Shown here: positions 31,757 to 44,410 of the stretch, in pieces | How positions within the stretch are numbered: the stretch's first letter is position 1 | Layout of the letters: every line of letters starts with the position of its first letter | Origin: Spirodela intermedia | Lineage: Eukaryota > Streptophyta > Magnoliopsida > Alismatales > Araceae | Assembly (NCBI GenBank): GCA_902729315.2 | Contig: LR746268.1 | Span: 1,288,501-1,352,500 of the forward strand | Direction: 5' to 3' | Length of the DNA: 64,000 bases | Made by a program: the position numbers and the translations under genes | The notes under the pieces: generated by a model | Database searches by the model: none | What the model saw: only the letters and a program-made list of their open reading frames with translations | What the model was told of the DNA's origin: nothing

Positions 31757-32104
31757 CTAGACTCTGTTGCCGGCCGAGTGGCCGATACCCGGGCTGTGCC
31801 CTGGCTCCGTCTGACGCGCACCAAGCTGGGTATCCTCCAAAGATTTGCTGGTTTTGTCGTCTCCCCTCGTCTCCCACGTATGGCCTATGCCGGGGCTGTG
31901 GCCAGGGGCCGTAGGCCGGAGACCTTCGGTGGCCTCTTCCAAGGAGAGTGGGGCCTTTCTGTCTTCTCCGGCAGGGCTCAGGCTCGACCCTTCTGTGCTT
32001 TGACCTCCATGAAGTAGCCTCCTCCCTAGGACATGGAGGGCCGTGCCGGAGAGTACCAGCAGAAAGGCAATGACGAAGGGAATGAAATTTCTACTGGGAG
32101 ACAT
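31757..32104 (-). CDS. CEP: C-terminally encoded peptide (CEP) precursor with two CEP domains
   Basis: Single-exon 115-aa precursor; ATG at 32104, TAG at 31757. Residues 1 to about 22 form a hydrophobic signal peptide (IPFVIAFLLVLSG), consistent with secretion. Two 15-residue CEP domains follow: residues 61-75, GLRPTAPGHSPGIGH, and residues 95-109, GARQTEPGHSPGIGH. Both match the xxRPTxPGxSPGxGH family pattern, but the second has Gln instead of Pro at position 4, a site usually hydroxylated. A charged spacer separates them, and the protein ends six residues after domain 2. CEPs are processed apoplastic hormones perceived by CEPR receptor kinases and act in nitrogen signalling and root growth; that role is known for the family, not shown here. 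The open frame extends upstream through the (CT)n leader but lacks an upstream ATG. Confidence 0.93.
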   Translation of the reverse strand: MSPSRNFIPFVIAFLLVLSGTALHVLGRRLLHGGQSTEGSSLSPAGEDRKAPLSLEEATEGLRPTAPGHSPGIGHTWETRGDDKTSKSLEDTQLGARQTEPGHSPGIGHSAGNRV

Positions 32105-32143
32105 GGTGTGATGAGGGGAAACAGGTAATGGTGAAAGCGAGCG

Positions 32144-32203
<60 letters not shown>
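32144..32203. repeat. (GA)n tract in the CEP 5' leader
   Basis: About 60 bp of GA on the plus strand, hence CT on the CEP coding strand, roughly 40-100 bp upstream of the CEP start codon. Further GA-rich sequence continues to about 32330. Confidence 0.95.
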
Positions 32204-32208
<5 letters not shown>

Positions 32209-32361
32209 AAAGGAGGGAGAGGAACAAGTGATCGAGAGAGAGAGATGGAGAGGGTGAGAGGGAGAGATAGAGAGAGATAGAGGGCGAGAGGGAGAAGAGC
32301 GTACAGAGGAGAGCGAGAGAAGGAAAGTGAGACGCGAGCTCAAGAGATGGAGAAGGAGTAG

Positions 32362-32369
32362 TATTTAAA
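32362..32369 (-). promoter_or_regulatory. Candidate TATA box of the CEP gene
   Basis: Reads TTTAAATA on the minus strand, about 258 bp upstream of the CEP ATG. It would give a leader of roughly 225 bp containing the CT tract. Consensus and position only. Confidence 0.5.
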
Positions 32370-32399
32370 GGGATTTGAAGGGGGCGGGGGAAGCACCAA

Positions 32400-33531
32400 C
32401 CACTAGAACCGTTTAGTTCTTTAATGGCTGCGTCGCAATGAAATGAATCCGCGGTTGTGTGCGGTGTCCTCTGGCTTTCCGCTGGACAGTGTTAGAAGGC
32501 GTGCCGTCCAGTAGAAAGTTTACCGGTACAAAAAAGTTGCATGGGGCATGCAATCTCTCTCTCTCTCCCTTCCTCCCCGCTCCAGGTCTCCCAATTGGAA
32601 CTTAAATATCCGCGACCAACTGCTTGACAAGTGCTAGATCTTCCTGCCCCACGTTTAGCTTCCTCTCCCCCCTTCCCTCTCTTGAGATTCCTCTGCTTAA
32701 ATAAGTGTGACGCCATGTGCTCCACAGATGCAAGATCTCCCTCCGTGTTCCTCTCTCTCTCTCTCCCCCCACTTAAAAATCTAGACGTATATACCATAGA
32801 GGTCGTGGACCGTGAGTATATTCGATTGGAATCGGACAAGTGGTCAGAGAGCAGCTGAACCCTCTCCTCTCCGTCCTAAAAGGCATCCCCCCCCCTCCCA
32901 CCACCAAACAAAGATCCTTGGTTTCGTTTGAGGCCGAGGAGGAGATTCTTGGTGCTCTTTGTTAATGTCGGCAAAGCTTCAGCGACGAGATTCCTAAATT
33001 ACTGCAATTTCACAAGACCCCCGTGAACGGAATCTCCTCTTCGTCCTCCCTCTTCCATGCTACCTTCCCCTTAAAACCTAGCCTAAGGGAACTTTTACGC
33101 CGAGATCTATACGTACACCTGCGTATAAATACATTTATGTGGGGGATTTAAAATGAGTGGAGGGAGAACCCTGCCTTTGAGAGAGAAAAAAGATGACCAA
33201 GTAGGGAACCCAGTAAAGCTTTAACAAGCATGCTGTCTTCCTTTCTATTTGGACGGTTGCCTGGTGGTTTTAGTATATGCACACACGCTTTCCAACTAGA
33301 ACCATTTTGATGGACATGAATATCATGATCATGAGCCATAGGTTCTAGCCAAAGGATATTCCTCCACAGCAGAGCTTGCAGGACCTGTGCCTCTAGGCAG
33401 AGTCCAGGAGATCTCAGGAAACACTGTAAGATGGAGGATGAGGGGCTAGGGGTGATTTATGGTGTCTTCTCTAGGTTTCGCTACAGATTTCACGACATGA
33501 TCGGATGTGGATCTGATAGGCTAACACCAGG

Positions 33532-33536
<5 letters not shown>
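32400..33536. other. Upstream intergenic DNA, no gene seen
   Basis: CT-rich patches at about 32552-32580 and 32748-32770. Short frames on both strands (for example 32492-32839, -) are not recognisable proteins. Confidence 0.5.

Positions 33537-33603
<67 letters not shown>
33537..33603. repeat. (GA)n microsatellite
   Basis: About 66 bp of uninterrupted GA, in intergenic DNA. Confidence 0.97.
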
Positions 33604-33606
<3 letters not shown>

Positions 33607-33829
33607 AATACAGCTCAAGCTTTGAGGTCCGTGTGATCAGCTCTGCTTGCCTCTAGTGTTTTGTCTCTCTGTGTGGTCTTATGTGATCAGGTTTGTCCCT
33701 GACAGCCGTTCATCGAGAGAGTTGGACGGAGGGAGTCGCCCGGAGGCTTGGGAGAGAGAGAGAGATTCTCTCCTTTAAATGATGAAGGAGAAAAGAGAAA
33801 TACAATTAAGCAACCATGAGATCTTGGAA

Positions 33830-34150
33830 GATACTCAGAGGTCAAAAGTATTCCGTCGTCCCCCCCAAGATCCCCTTTTTACAGAACTTGCTGGCCACTG
33901 GGAGCCGACTTTCCCCAGCTGTGGTGTCCCTTCGTCCTTCCGAGCGGCAGGCACGTGCAAGTCACCTGCGCACGAGGGGGTCCCCCGCATGTTAGAGCAG
34001 ACGTTACACCCCATGTATGTGGACGCTAACAAGGGAGTGAACAGAAGTCGACTGCACTTCATATCTCCCGCTCTTCTTACCAATGCAACACAGCTCCTCA
34101 TGCTCTCATCCACTGTTCCCGTCGACTTGGTCTCCGGGAATCAAAACTTA
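33830..34150. other. GC-richer island, possible organelle-derived insert
   Basis: Base composition is higher in GC than its flanks, and both strands stay open: 33779-34153 (+, 124 codons) and 33835-34113 (-). The style resembles plant mitochondrial DNA. I could not tie it to a specific mitochondrial gene, so this is a weak suggestion, not an identification. Confidence 0.2.
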
Positions 34151-34153
34151 TAA

Positions 34154-35258
34154 TTTAATAAGGTAATCAGAAAGATAAATTAATGAAGCTGAGGATCCTT
34201 ACTCTCACATGGACTGTCAACCACGAAGAACCAACTTTGTCATGTGGTGCAAGACAGTGGCGCTATGATTTTTCTCCGTCTGTTTTCCATGATTCTATAC
34301 ATCTCAACTATATCAACGGTTGCCACAATTCGCGGTCTCATACCGTGATTTCCATGCGATAGATGTACTATATGTACTTATACAAATGTATGTGTATATG
34401 TGTCTGTCTGTGTACATACAGATCAGTAAGCATGTGCGTCATAATATCACATGACATGGTTCCCTTTAAACATCGTGTATACCTTACGACAGATCAGCGT
34501 TTCAAAGAGATAGATATCATGAATTGAAGTACTTTCTGTCTCTAAATGCCGTCTACCCTTTAAACATCGTGCGGTAAAGTAGCGAAGATCTGTGATCTTA
34601 ATAGTCCGCTGGAACCGCGTAATCTTAGAGAAAAGCTGTGCCGAATCAGGCATAAGGTTGCCATGGCCTTCGAGGTGAATCTTTTCTTGAACTAGACGAT
34701 GGGAGATGTATCTGTGGTAGGAAAGATAAACTCTATCGAGCGTTCAGATCAAGAAATCGATGTTAAGGTTTATTTTAAGAATACATATCAGCATTACGTT
34801 GATCCATATTTAGTGGAGATAAACTTACGGTGAGAGAATCACAGAAATCAAAATGAAGAGAAAAAGGAAAGAACCATTCATTCTTGGGGAAGATTTGGCA
34901 TATATAATTAATAAATTTTAACTAAAGGAGGGCATTATTTCAATCTATTTAATCAGCAGATGAAGGGCTTATTTCAATACATTTATTGACTTGAAGGTCT
35001 TGCCCCCAACCATGGACACATACTAAATTTCCTGCATTGATGAAATCGAATGACTAATAGCAAGCAACAATGATCATCAACCATATGTACTGTCTAACAC
35101 AGTGACAAATATCATTTAAATATTTTTATTCTTAGTTGATTAATATTATTTTCCAATTACCATGCTGTCAGGACGCCATAATAGCTAACTGGTAGATAAA
35201 TGTGTTTTTATGTATATTTACCTTGATTGACGAGCCATTTAGACCAAGAAGTGATCGT
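34154..35258. other. AT-rich intergenic DNA, nothing recognised
   Basis: No coding signal was recognised. A near-repeat of CCCTTTAAACATCGTG occurs at about 34462 and 34556. Short TATG/TGTG-rich sequence lies at about 34370-34420. Confidence 0.5.
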
Positions 35259-35872
<614 letters not shown>

Positions 35873-38800
35873 ACATTTCTACCTACATATTTTTGTATCT
35901 ATGTCCACTTCTCTCTTCCTACCAATCTATCTCCCTCTCTGACAACCCCCCCCCCTTTTTCCCTTTCCTCAGCTTTGTCATTTATTGAGCATAGTTTGGG
36001 CTTGGCGGATTAGTACTAGACGAGGCACAATCATTCATTAGTCAATGATATCTTTGTTATTGATCCAGTTATTAGGTGAAGTTCAATATGATAGGCGGAG
36101 GCAAAGAAAAATACACTTATTAGTTGTGGTCAAAGGTGCATGTAGTTATCTGCGCATGGAAAAAGTATACAATAGTTAGTAATCATATCAAAATCAGTTC
36201 ACGTGTATAAAGTGGATTCAAGACTGCCATGTAACCTATGCTGAGAACTTCATTCCACACCTTCCATTCATTTATTCATTCAAAGTTATGATTTGCCCTA
36301 TTAAATGTTTCAATTTTGAACTTAATTTTTTTAAAAAAAATGTGGTGAGCCATGGGTTTTTATGCAACAAAGTGTTATTACTAGTGAATTAGACTTTTTG
36401 CACTAGTTGAGGCTTTGGTCAAACTTGTTTCTAATTTGTGTAGGAGAGGTAATTGCTCTCTGGGTTGGTTCCAGTTGTTAAAAAACATAAACACTATTTT
36501 TTTTTGTAATAATTCACCCCCTAACATACTCTACTTTTTTAAGGGATCCTCTAAACTTTACTCTTACAATCGAAATGATGATCACAAGTACATTAGCTTT
36601 CCACAATAATAAATTAACATCTCTAGGTCATTACCATCACACACTCAATGATAGCTTATTATTGTAGATTTTAAGCATAAAAACAAGCATAGTACATAAG
36701 AAAATTCTTTTGGTGATATGATACTCTTCTGCAATTAAGAATTCTTTTCATAAATAATAAAGAAACTATTTTTTCATATTTGAAAATAAAATGCTTTCTA
36801 CATATGAGGACAGGCCTTCAAAAGGTTGAAGTTTTTCCAAATCATACAACCATTTGATTAAGACAATTCTTTTTAGAGGCTGAGTTTTCATTCAATATGG
36901 TTGGATATTTTTGGGTAAATTATTAATATAAGATCAATAGAACCACATTACCTAACAAAATCAATTAAATCATAGAAGTTGAGTAGTGCCTTTAAAGATA
37001 ATGACAACAAACTCAAGGGTAAAATAGACATTTTATATTATAAGATAAATGATAAATAAGTTTAAAAATTCCTAACATTTTTATGAAATTTATTACTTCT
37101 TTGTGTACTTTTCTCTACAAGATTTTGCATCATCTTTTATGCATAACGTTGTACAAATATGTGCAAACGCATGCCTATGTTTACATTGAGGAGGTAGAAA
37201 GCATCAAGAAAAAAATAGAAAAAAATAGAAATGACAAAATGAGACATGGGCGTTAGAGCACACCACAACTACAAGAGGACCATTTTTCAGGGTTTAAAAG
37301 AATGTTAAAAAGTTATAAAAAATCAAAGAAAATCATGAATATGCAAAATAAATACCCTCCTCATGTCCCAATAGAAGGAAAAATATTAAAGACACGAAAT
37401 CAAGAATCAATCAAGGGCAAAAGTCACTTCATAAATTGAAGTCACTTCTACATCATCAATTAAATCAAGCCTTTAAAAGTGTGGAGCATGTTAATGGTTT
37501 TAGTTTTGATAAATTAATAGTGAAAACTTATTGAATATTAATAGTTATTTATATATGTCTCTATATTCAATATCATTAATATGGTTTTAAAATGAATTAT
37601 CTTTACTCATTTAATGATCATATCACTAACAATCAAATATAATGTATCAATCCTTTGAGATTAAGTGATTCTTCATGTTAGGAATACTTGATCAATAAAG
37701 AATATCAACTGAAGAATATTCTCCAATGAAATGATATGGATATGATTAAATGGGTATAATAAAATCATATGAAAATATTTAATTATTGAGAGCTCTAATC
37801 ATCATATGTAGTGCCTAGTATTTTGAAATGATGATAAACATGTTTCTTACCATCTATATTAGATTAAATTATCAAAAGAGTTAGAAAAAGAAAGAGATAT
37901 TCAAGCTTTGAAAGCAACATCTTGATGGTGACACATTGACTTCTTACCCAAATGAAAAGTTAAAGAAATTTTAATGATTTGGATCCAGCATAATATCCAA
38001 TTGTTCTCATCAAGTTGGAAAAGTTTGGTTCAAATTAAAACAGAATGGGGAATAAGGAGATTTGAAATTTGTAAAATTCAGATGTCATTATCACATAGTC
38101 TGAAAAATGACAATTATTTGAATGAAGATTTAGAACATTAGAGATCATGTAAAATTGAAGTTTATTCGAGGATGAAGGTTAACATAAGTGAAAAAGCTTG
38201 AGGACCAAAAATTATTTGACACATGAAGATTCAAGTAATCCTCTCAAGTAATTTAAGCCACAAGTATCATTGTCATTCAAAAACATTGTACCATCTTTTA
38301 TAACTACTTTCAGGTAACAATTAACCCCATATTCACAACTATTACTTTCCATTAGGCTAAGGTAATTGGGTGGTGAGGAGAGAATATATGAGGTGAAAGC
38401 ATGAGGTGTTATGAGTTGTGTTTCACCCAAAGATGGAGTATGTTGGAATCTAATATATACATACATCAAGAGAGAGAGAGAGAGAGAGGCATTTATATAT
38501 ATATATATATAGACAAATAGATAGAGATAGGTGAATTCTTTCCTCATAATTTTTGTTACATGCCATCTATGATTCTTCTAGATTTCCTTCTCATATTCAA
38601 AAGCATGCCCAATGAATCTCAAGGTACAAAAGTTGACCATTAACCTTCCTATTGACTTCAAAGATGTGAAGAAAATAATTTGGAAAATCATAACTTATTT
38701 TTAGCTCTAATGCTTTCTAAAAATAGATGACTAAGTTAAATAATTCTAAGGAAAAATGAGAGTTAATACTCAAATTTTCATTAAACTCAAGTAGAGTTTT

Positions 38801-39271
38801 GCAAACATCCATATTAAAAGACATTGTAAATTCCATGACTTCGGGCTCCTATATGGATTGATTTTTTAGGACTAATTAAATCAAATTTTAAGATTATTTA
38901 AATCATAATTAGATAATTTTCAAAAACTTTATATTATTTAATTTAAATCACCCTTCATAAAGATTATATAGGATAATTTTGGAAAATACTTCGAAGTATA
39001 TATGGATTATTAATCAGAAAAAAAATTGGTGGGGTGGGGGGAATTAGACCGGTCAAGTCCGGCCCAAATCTAGAGACAGAAAGCTCTACAGCTTGCAGCC
39101 TATACTCCGTGCTTGTTTGGGGTCGCGACCTGGTTCTGGAAAATCGGCCGAGTGGGGCCCGCCATCGGCTTTGATCCGGTCAAAACATGGCCTCAGGATG
39201 GACGGCATCCACCGAATGGTCCCGCCGGATCGGACGGTCCAGATCAAATATGGCCTCACCGTCGCCTCCGG
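35873..39271. other. AT-rich intergenic DNA
   Basis: Strongly AT-rich from about 36050 to 39000 with no recognised coding sequence. A GA run at about 38470-38487 is followed by (TA)n near 38498-38511. GC content rises from about 39050 towards the RBP47-like promoter. Confidence 0.55.
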
Positions 39272-39279
39272 TATTTAAT
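39272..39279 (+). promoter_or_regulatory. Candidate TATA box of the RBP47-like gene
   Basis: TATTTAAT at 39272, about 235 bp upstream of the chosen ATG. Transcription from here would start near 39305, so it would exclude the in-frame upstream ATGs at 39187 and 39250 and include the CT tract in the leader. Confidence 0.45.
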
Positions 39280-39352
39280 CCTTCTCGCCGCCCGCAGCCA
39301 CCTATACTCTCCTCCCTCTCCACCAGTCCCTCTGCCCTTCCCTCCGCCGCCT

Positions 39353-39356
<4 letters not shown>

Positions 39357-39410
<54 letters not shown>
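39357..39410. repeat. (CT)n tract in the RBP47-like 5' leader
   Basis: About 50 bp of CT on the coding strand, 100 bp upstream of the start codon. The frame of the CDS stays open through it and would encode a serine-leucine repeat. Confidence 0.97.
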
Positions 39411-39412
<2 letters not shown>

Positions 39413-39507
39413 CTGTTCGTCCGAGGAAGACGTGCAATCCAGTCTTTGGATTGGGTCGGCCTTGGGATCCCCTGTGGAATCTGATCCGCATCAGAGAAGT
39501 GGTGGCG

Positions 39508-42500
39508 ATGCAGTCGAACGGCAGCGACAACTGCCAGCAGCCGAAGCAGCAGCAGCAGCAGGGGGCGGTGGCGTCGCCGCAACCGAAACTACAGCCGCAG
39601 CAGCAGCGCCAGCAGACGACGACGCCTCCGCCGCCTCTACCGCCGCCATGGATGTCGGCGATGCCTTATCCGGCGGGGACGATGATGATACCGCACCAGA
39701 TGGCCCCACCGCCGCCGCACTTCGTGCCTCCCTATATGCCTTACCACCACGTGCCGCCGTTGCCTTTGCAGTATCACCCCCCGCCGCCGCAGCTGCAGCA
39801 GCAGCAAGGTTCCTCTGACGAGAACAGGACGATCTGGGTTGGGGATCTCCAATTCTGGATGGATGAGAATTACCTCCAACATTGCTTCGGCCATACCGGC
39901 GAGGTTTAATTTCTCCCCGTTTTCCTTTTGTTTCTTTCGCCCCTATACTCTGAGAAAGTAATTATGAATCTCTTCATTCTGTCGTTGTAACCTTTTTTGG
40001 GTGCTCCATGTAGACGTATTTCTAACTTTTTACTCCGCTCCTTTTTAGCGACATCCTCGCGCTGATAGTGAATCAATTAAACGTACGTATGGGTCTGATG
40101 TGTGAGCTTTACTTATGAGGGCATGTGTGCTTTTTTTTATTTGACTGCCATCTTGGGCATCTTAGTACCTGTTATAAATGGAGTCCGCGATTTCTTTTTT
40201 TATTCATTCCGAAGCAAGATTACCATTCGCACGCTAATACCTCTTCAAGGTGAGTTTTGATGCGGGATATTAATAGAAACTGTGCCTCGGTTTCTTTAAT
40301 TATCGAGGGTTATATGGATGGTATCTAAAATTAGCTTTCATAATTGAGGGGAATAACCGGATAAAACATCAGGAACTTGGTTTCGACTATCTAGCAGGAC
40401 TGCTTGATCGTTATCGGAATAAATAAGGTATATTGTGAAAGTAAAAGTTGCGAGGAGGTCATAGAAGGCAACGCTGTGAACCCATATGGAAGGGAGAAAC
40501 CGCAGTGTAGGGCACTTGCTACTCCATTGGGTAAGTCACTTTTTTTTTTGGACGCAAGTTTATCTCCTGCTGGTTTGAGAGTAAGAGACTTTAATTTGGT
40601 AGCAGAGGTAGTTAAATGTAGTAGATTTGTTGTTATCCATGTGTGAAACGTTATCAAGGTTAGAGATGTATTCCATTCAATCTTTTTGTAGTTCATTTCC
40701 ATGCCAACCATTCTGGGTTTGTTGTTGGAAGACCGAGGACTGATTTTCAACAATCAGCATTTTTGCCATTGCAAAGTTTGAACCATATTGATTGCCAATG
40801 TTCACAGAATCTACCCTCCTGACAACTCTGGGTGACAGCTAAGAAAGATGATTGGCTGAATGGAAAATATTCTGCGCCATTTTTCTCTCAAATGTTTTCA
40901 CATTGCCGTCCCCTATAGTTTCATAACTGAAATAGACACTTAGCCATTGTTTTTTCAAGTCCCTCAGTCTTGATGGTCAACAACTCTCCATTAACCATAC
41001 GGTTCTCTAGACTTTAAATCGTCTTCCGCTTCTGTAAGAGTCTCTCTTGAGTCATATAATCTTCTATACCATCTTTGGTTAGTGAAATGTGCATGAAGTA
41101 TGGAGGAAGCTACCTGGTTTTACACAACCTCTGAGTGTTTGTTATGCCCAGATGAAAGGACTGTTTTCTTTTTGGGGTTTTCACCGAATTGTCCGTCATA
41201 GGATAGCAAATGCATTACATCTTTCTTATTTCTTAACGAATCTTCCTACTAACGTTTTTCATGGTTAGCACAATTTGTGCTACCGCTCCATTTGGTAGTA
41301 GTTGTTTCGTTTTGATTCGTATGATTTTCCAAGGAAATTGTTAAGTTATAAGAAGTTCATATCATTGGCCTATTTCTAAACTTTCTTCTTAAAATGTCAA
41401 CTTATTTAATTATGATACTATAATCATATGCAGGTTGTTCAAATAAAAGTTATCCGCAATAAGCAAACTGGTCAGTCAGAGGGATATGGTTTTGTAGAAT
41501 TTTATTCACATGCGGCTGCTGAAAAGATCCTGCAAATGTTTAATGGAGTGATGATGCCAAACACAGACCAGCTTTTTCGAATCAACTGGGCGTCATTTAG
41601 CATGGGGGATAGGCGTTCAGATGTTTCATCTGATCATTCTATATTTGTGGGAGATCTGGCTGCTGATGTCACTGATACCGTACTGCAGGAAACCTTTTCT
41701 AGCAAATACTCATCTGTAAAAGGCGCAAAGGTTGTTATTGATGCAAATACCGGTCGATCCAAGGGTTATGGATTTGTAAGATTTGGTGATGAAGGTGAAA
41801 AATCTCGTGCACTTACTGAAATGAATGGCGTGTATTGTTCCAGTAGGGCAATGCGCATTGGTGCAGCAACTCCCCGGAAGTCCTCTGGTATAATACAGAT
41901 CCCATCAAATAGCTGCACTCATCAGTTTTTTTAATTCTAATACTTATCTGTTAATCTCTCTTCAGTGTCTAGTTAATTTTAGTAGCTTCAGTTTCTCTTA
42001 TGAATCAATTTTTTTGCATGAAGTCATACATTCAAGTTTAAAAATAATTTCTGATAGAGCATGCAGAAAGTTGTTTAGGCGAGTGCTCAGGGGTGAATTT
42101 TATATGACGTTGTGTCTTTACGTGGTGTTTCTACTTTCTGTGGATATTCTGATCATTTATTCCCAATTGGACTGTATTCCATGTTTACTGTTGAGGTAAT
42201 AGTATTCTTGAATAATAATAAAGGTAATTATATATTATAAAACTATATGTATGAATGTATTTAATAGAGGAAAGAACTTGAAGATGGATAGAACACGGGA
42301 GAAAAGTATTCTCTGCGAGTTCAGTGATAATCTACAGATGATCTGCTTCACACAGGGTGGTTAGCTTGCAATGCCGCCTTGCTCGTACTCATGGTCCAAC
42401 ATCTATGATAGTCATCGAGGGAGTGGAGGGTTTTATATTTGTCTCATCTGGATGTTTAATTCTCTGTAGTTCAGTGACCATTAGAATGCTTAGTTTCATA

Positions 42501-43624
42501 TTTGCCTCATCCTACTGATAAAATAGTTTCCTATGCGTTTTTAAGGTCCTGTGGGCCATCAAGATGATGGGATTTCATGTGACTGATGAGTGGTCTAATA
42601 ACTCTGACACATCATATTTTAGAGACTGGAAGCTATGCCCATTTCTCTTTAATCATTTATCTTATTTTCTAGGTTTTGCACCCAACAGCTCCCAAGGATC
42701 CACGTCAGAAGGAGACTCAAGCAACACGACTGTAAGTCAACCCCAATCCCAACCCCTCTTTGTGATTCCAGTCCTTGGCGATGAACTTGCTTGGGAATGA
42801 GCTGCACTCCGCCACAGTTATTTGTTGGTGGGCTCGACCCAAACGTCAGCGAGGATGACCTCCGGCAGGCGTTCTCCCAGCACGGTGAGGTCGCTTCTGT
42901 GAAGATCCCAATCGGAAAGCAATGTGGCTTTGTCCAGTTCATTCGCAGGTGCAATTGTCTGGCCCCTCTTCTCCGGCCGAATCTTCCTCCGATTCAAAGC
43001 CTTCCTTCTGAATTTTTTGCTTCTTCTTCTATGCTGCTCACCAGGAGCAACGCTGAGGAAGCACTGCAGAAGCTGAACGGGACGATGATCGGAAAGCAGA
43101 CAATTAGGCTCTCATGGGGCCGCAACCCGATCAATAAGCAGGTCAATTCTCTATATATATCCTAAAACTGCACCATTTCTAGTTAATTCGCGGGTTCATC
43201 GGTTTAGGAAACTTCAGCTGACTGTTGATGGATTCAGTTGACCGTTTCAGTATTTTAGGTGAAGCATTTGTTCTTTGCTTGAATGTTGACTTTATCTTCC
43301 TCGGTCAACTTTATCTGCCCCAAACCTCCTAATTTTGGTTATAAATGCACCTTTTCTGCTTGACTTACCGGACAGTGGAGAGCACAAAGGGATCAGAAAA
43401 CAATAAAAACTAAATAAATAAATAAATGAAGATAAGCTGAACCACATTTTCTGGTTTAATCTCTGCAGTTCCGGGCCGAGCCCACCATTTCATGGAGCAA
43501 CGCCTACTACGGGGGCCAGGTCTACGACGGTTACGGCTATGTGGCGCCGCCCCAGAGCCCGGCCATGTACCCGGCAGCCTATGGCCCTTACAGCTTCTGC
43601 GGGAACCAGCAGCAGGTCAGCTAG
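39508..43624 (+). CDS. RBP47: RBP47-like polyadenylate/U-rich RNA-binding protein with three RRMs (430 aa)
   Basis: Six phase-consistent exons: 39508-39903, 41434-41887, 42673-42731, 42818-42948, 43045-43141 and 43469-43624, all GT-AG. The N-terminus (MQSNGSD...) is rich in Gln and Pro, as in the RBP45/RBP47 family. RRM1 is at about residues 108-185 (TIWVGDL; GYGFVEF), RRM2 at about 201-280 (SIFVGDL; KGYGFVRF) and RRM3 at about 304-376 (LFVGGL; CGFVQF). WGRNP follows RRM3. The linker INWASFS favours RBP47 over RBP45. These nuclear hnRNP-like proteins bind U-rich/poly(A) RNA and can join stress granules; that is family knowledge. The C-terminus (YGGQVYDGYGYVAPP...QQQVS) is Tyr/Gly/Gln-rich and low complexity. 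The start follows family convention; an in-frame upstream ATG at 39187 would add 107 residues across the CT tract. Intron 1 is the longest (1530 bp). Confidence 0.95.
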
Positions 43625-43845
43625 GAGGATTCTTCTCCTCCACCAAAGAGCTAGGTGAGCTTGTTTCTTCCAACCGGCTTAGTCGTCTGTAACTCTAGAT
43701 GGATCAAACAAAGATAGCTAGCTCTCCTGTCCCCCCACCCCACCCCCAAAATATAAACGGAAACCACTTAGGGATCACATCCTATGTATTATTTTGCTTT
43801 TCCTGGTTAAAATTTTGGTGCAAAGGGTTCTTCTCCGCGCATTAT

Positions 43846-43914
43846 GTTTTTGGTTTTTTTTGGTTTTTTTTGGTTTTTTTTGGTTTTTTTTGGTTTTTTT
43901 TTTTCTGAATGCTT
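43846..43914. repeat. Decamer T-rich tandem repeat in the RBP47-like 3' flank
   Basis: TGGTTTTTTT repeats five times at 43851-43900, flanked by shorter partial copies. It lies about 225 bp after the stop codon, likely in or just beyond the 3' UTR. Confidence 0.95.
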
Positions 43915-43947
43915 TAGCCCCTGTTAGTTGCAGAAGCGCTGGAATGG

Positions 43948-43989
43948 TTAGGGTTAGGGTTAGGGTTAGGGTTAGGGTTAGGGTTAGGG
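43948..43989. repeat. Interstitial telomere-type repeat, (TTAGGG)7
   Basis: Seven perfect TTAGGG copies in 42 bp. The unit is the six-base type, not the seven-base TTTAGGG found in most plants. It starts about 33 bp after the T-rich decamer array. Confidence 0.97.
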
Positions 43990-44374
43990 TTCTTGGTGGT
44001 GGAGCGGGCTTATATTTTCTTGGGATCCAGGCTATGATCTAGATGGATGATGATTGTAACTTATGATCTTAGGGTTCTTGGGTGGGGGTGATCATACTTT
44101 TTTCTTCTGGTGATGGTGCATTAATGATGCTTAGGCTTAGAATTCTTCTGAGAAAACGTCTGAACTGCTGTTCTAATTAATCACATCCATGGTAGATTTT
44201 TATGCAACATGATCTTCATGTCAGGCGGGATGATCATATATTTTCCCATTAATAGTAAGAATTCTTGAGAAAATATGTGACCCGTTGACCTAATCCTAGT
44301 TTGATGGATGACTCTGAAGCGTGATCTTGGTACTGGGTGGCCTGATGATCTTGGTGGCGCTGTTTCTAGCTGTT

Positions 44375-44410
<36 letters not shown>

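Noticed and set aside
43794-44042. Frame encoding a VRVRVR repeat
   Set aside because: It is the (TTAGGG)7 block read in frame, downstream of the RBP47-like stop codon.
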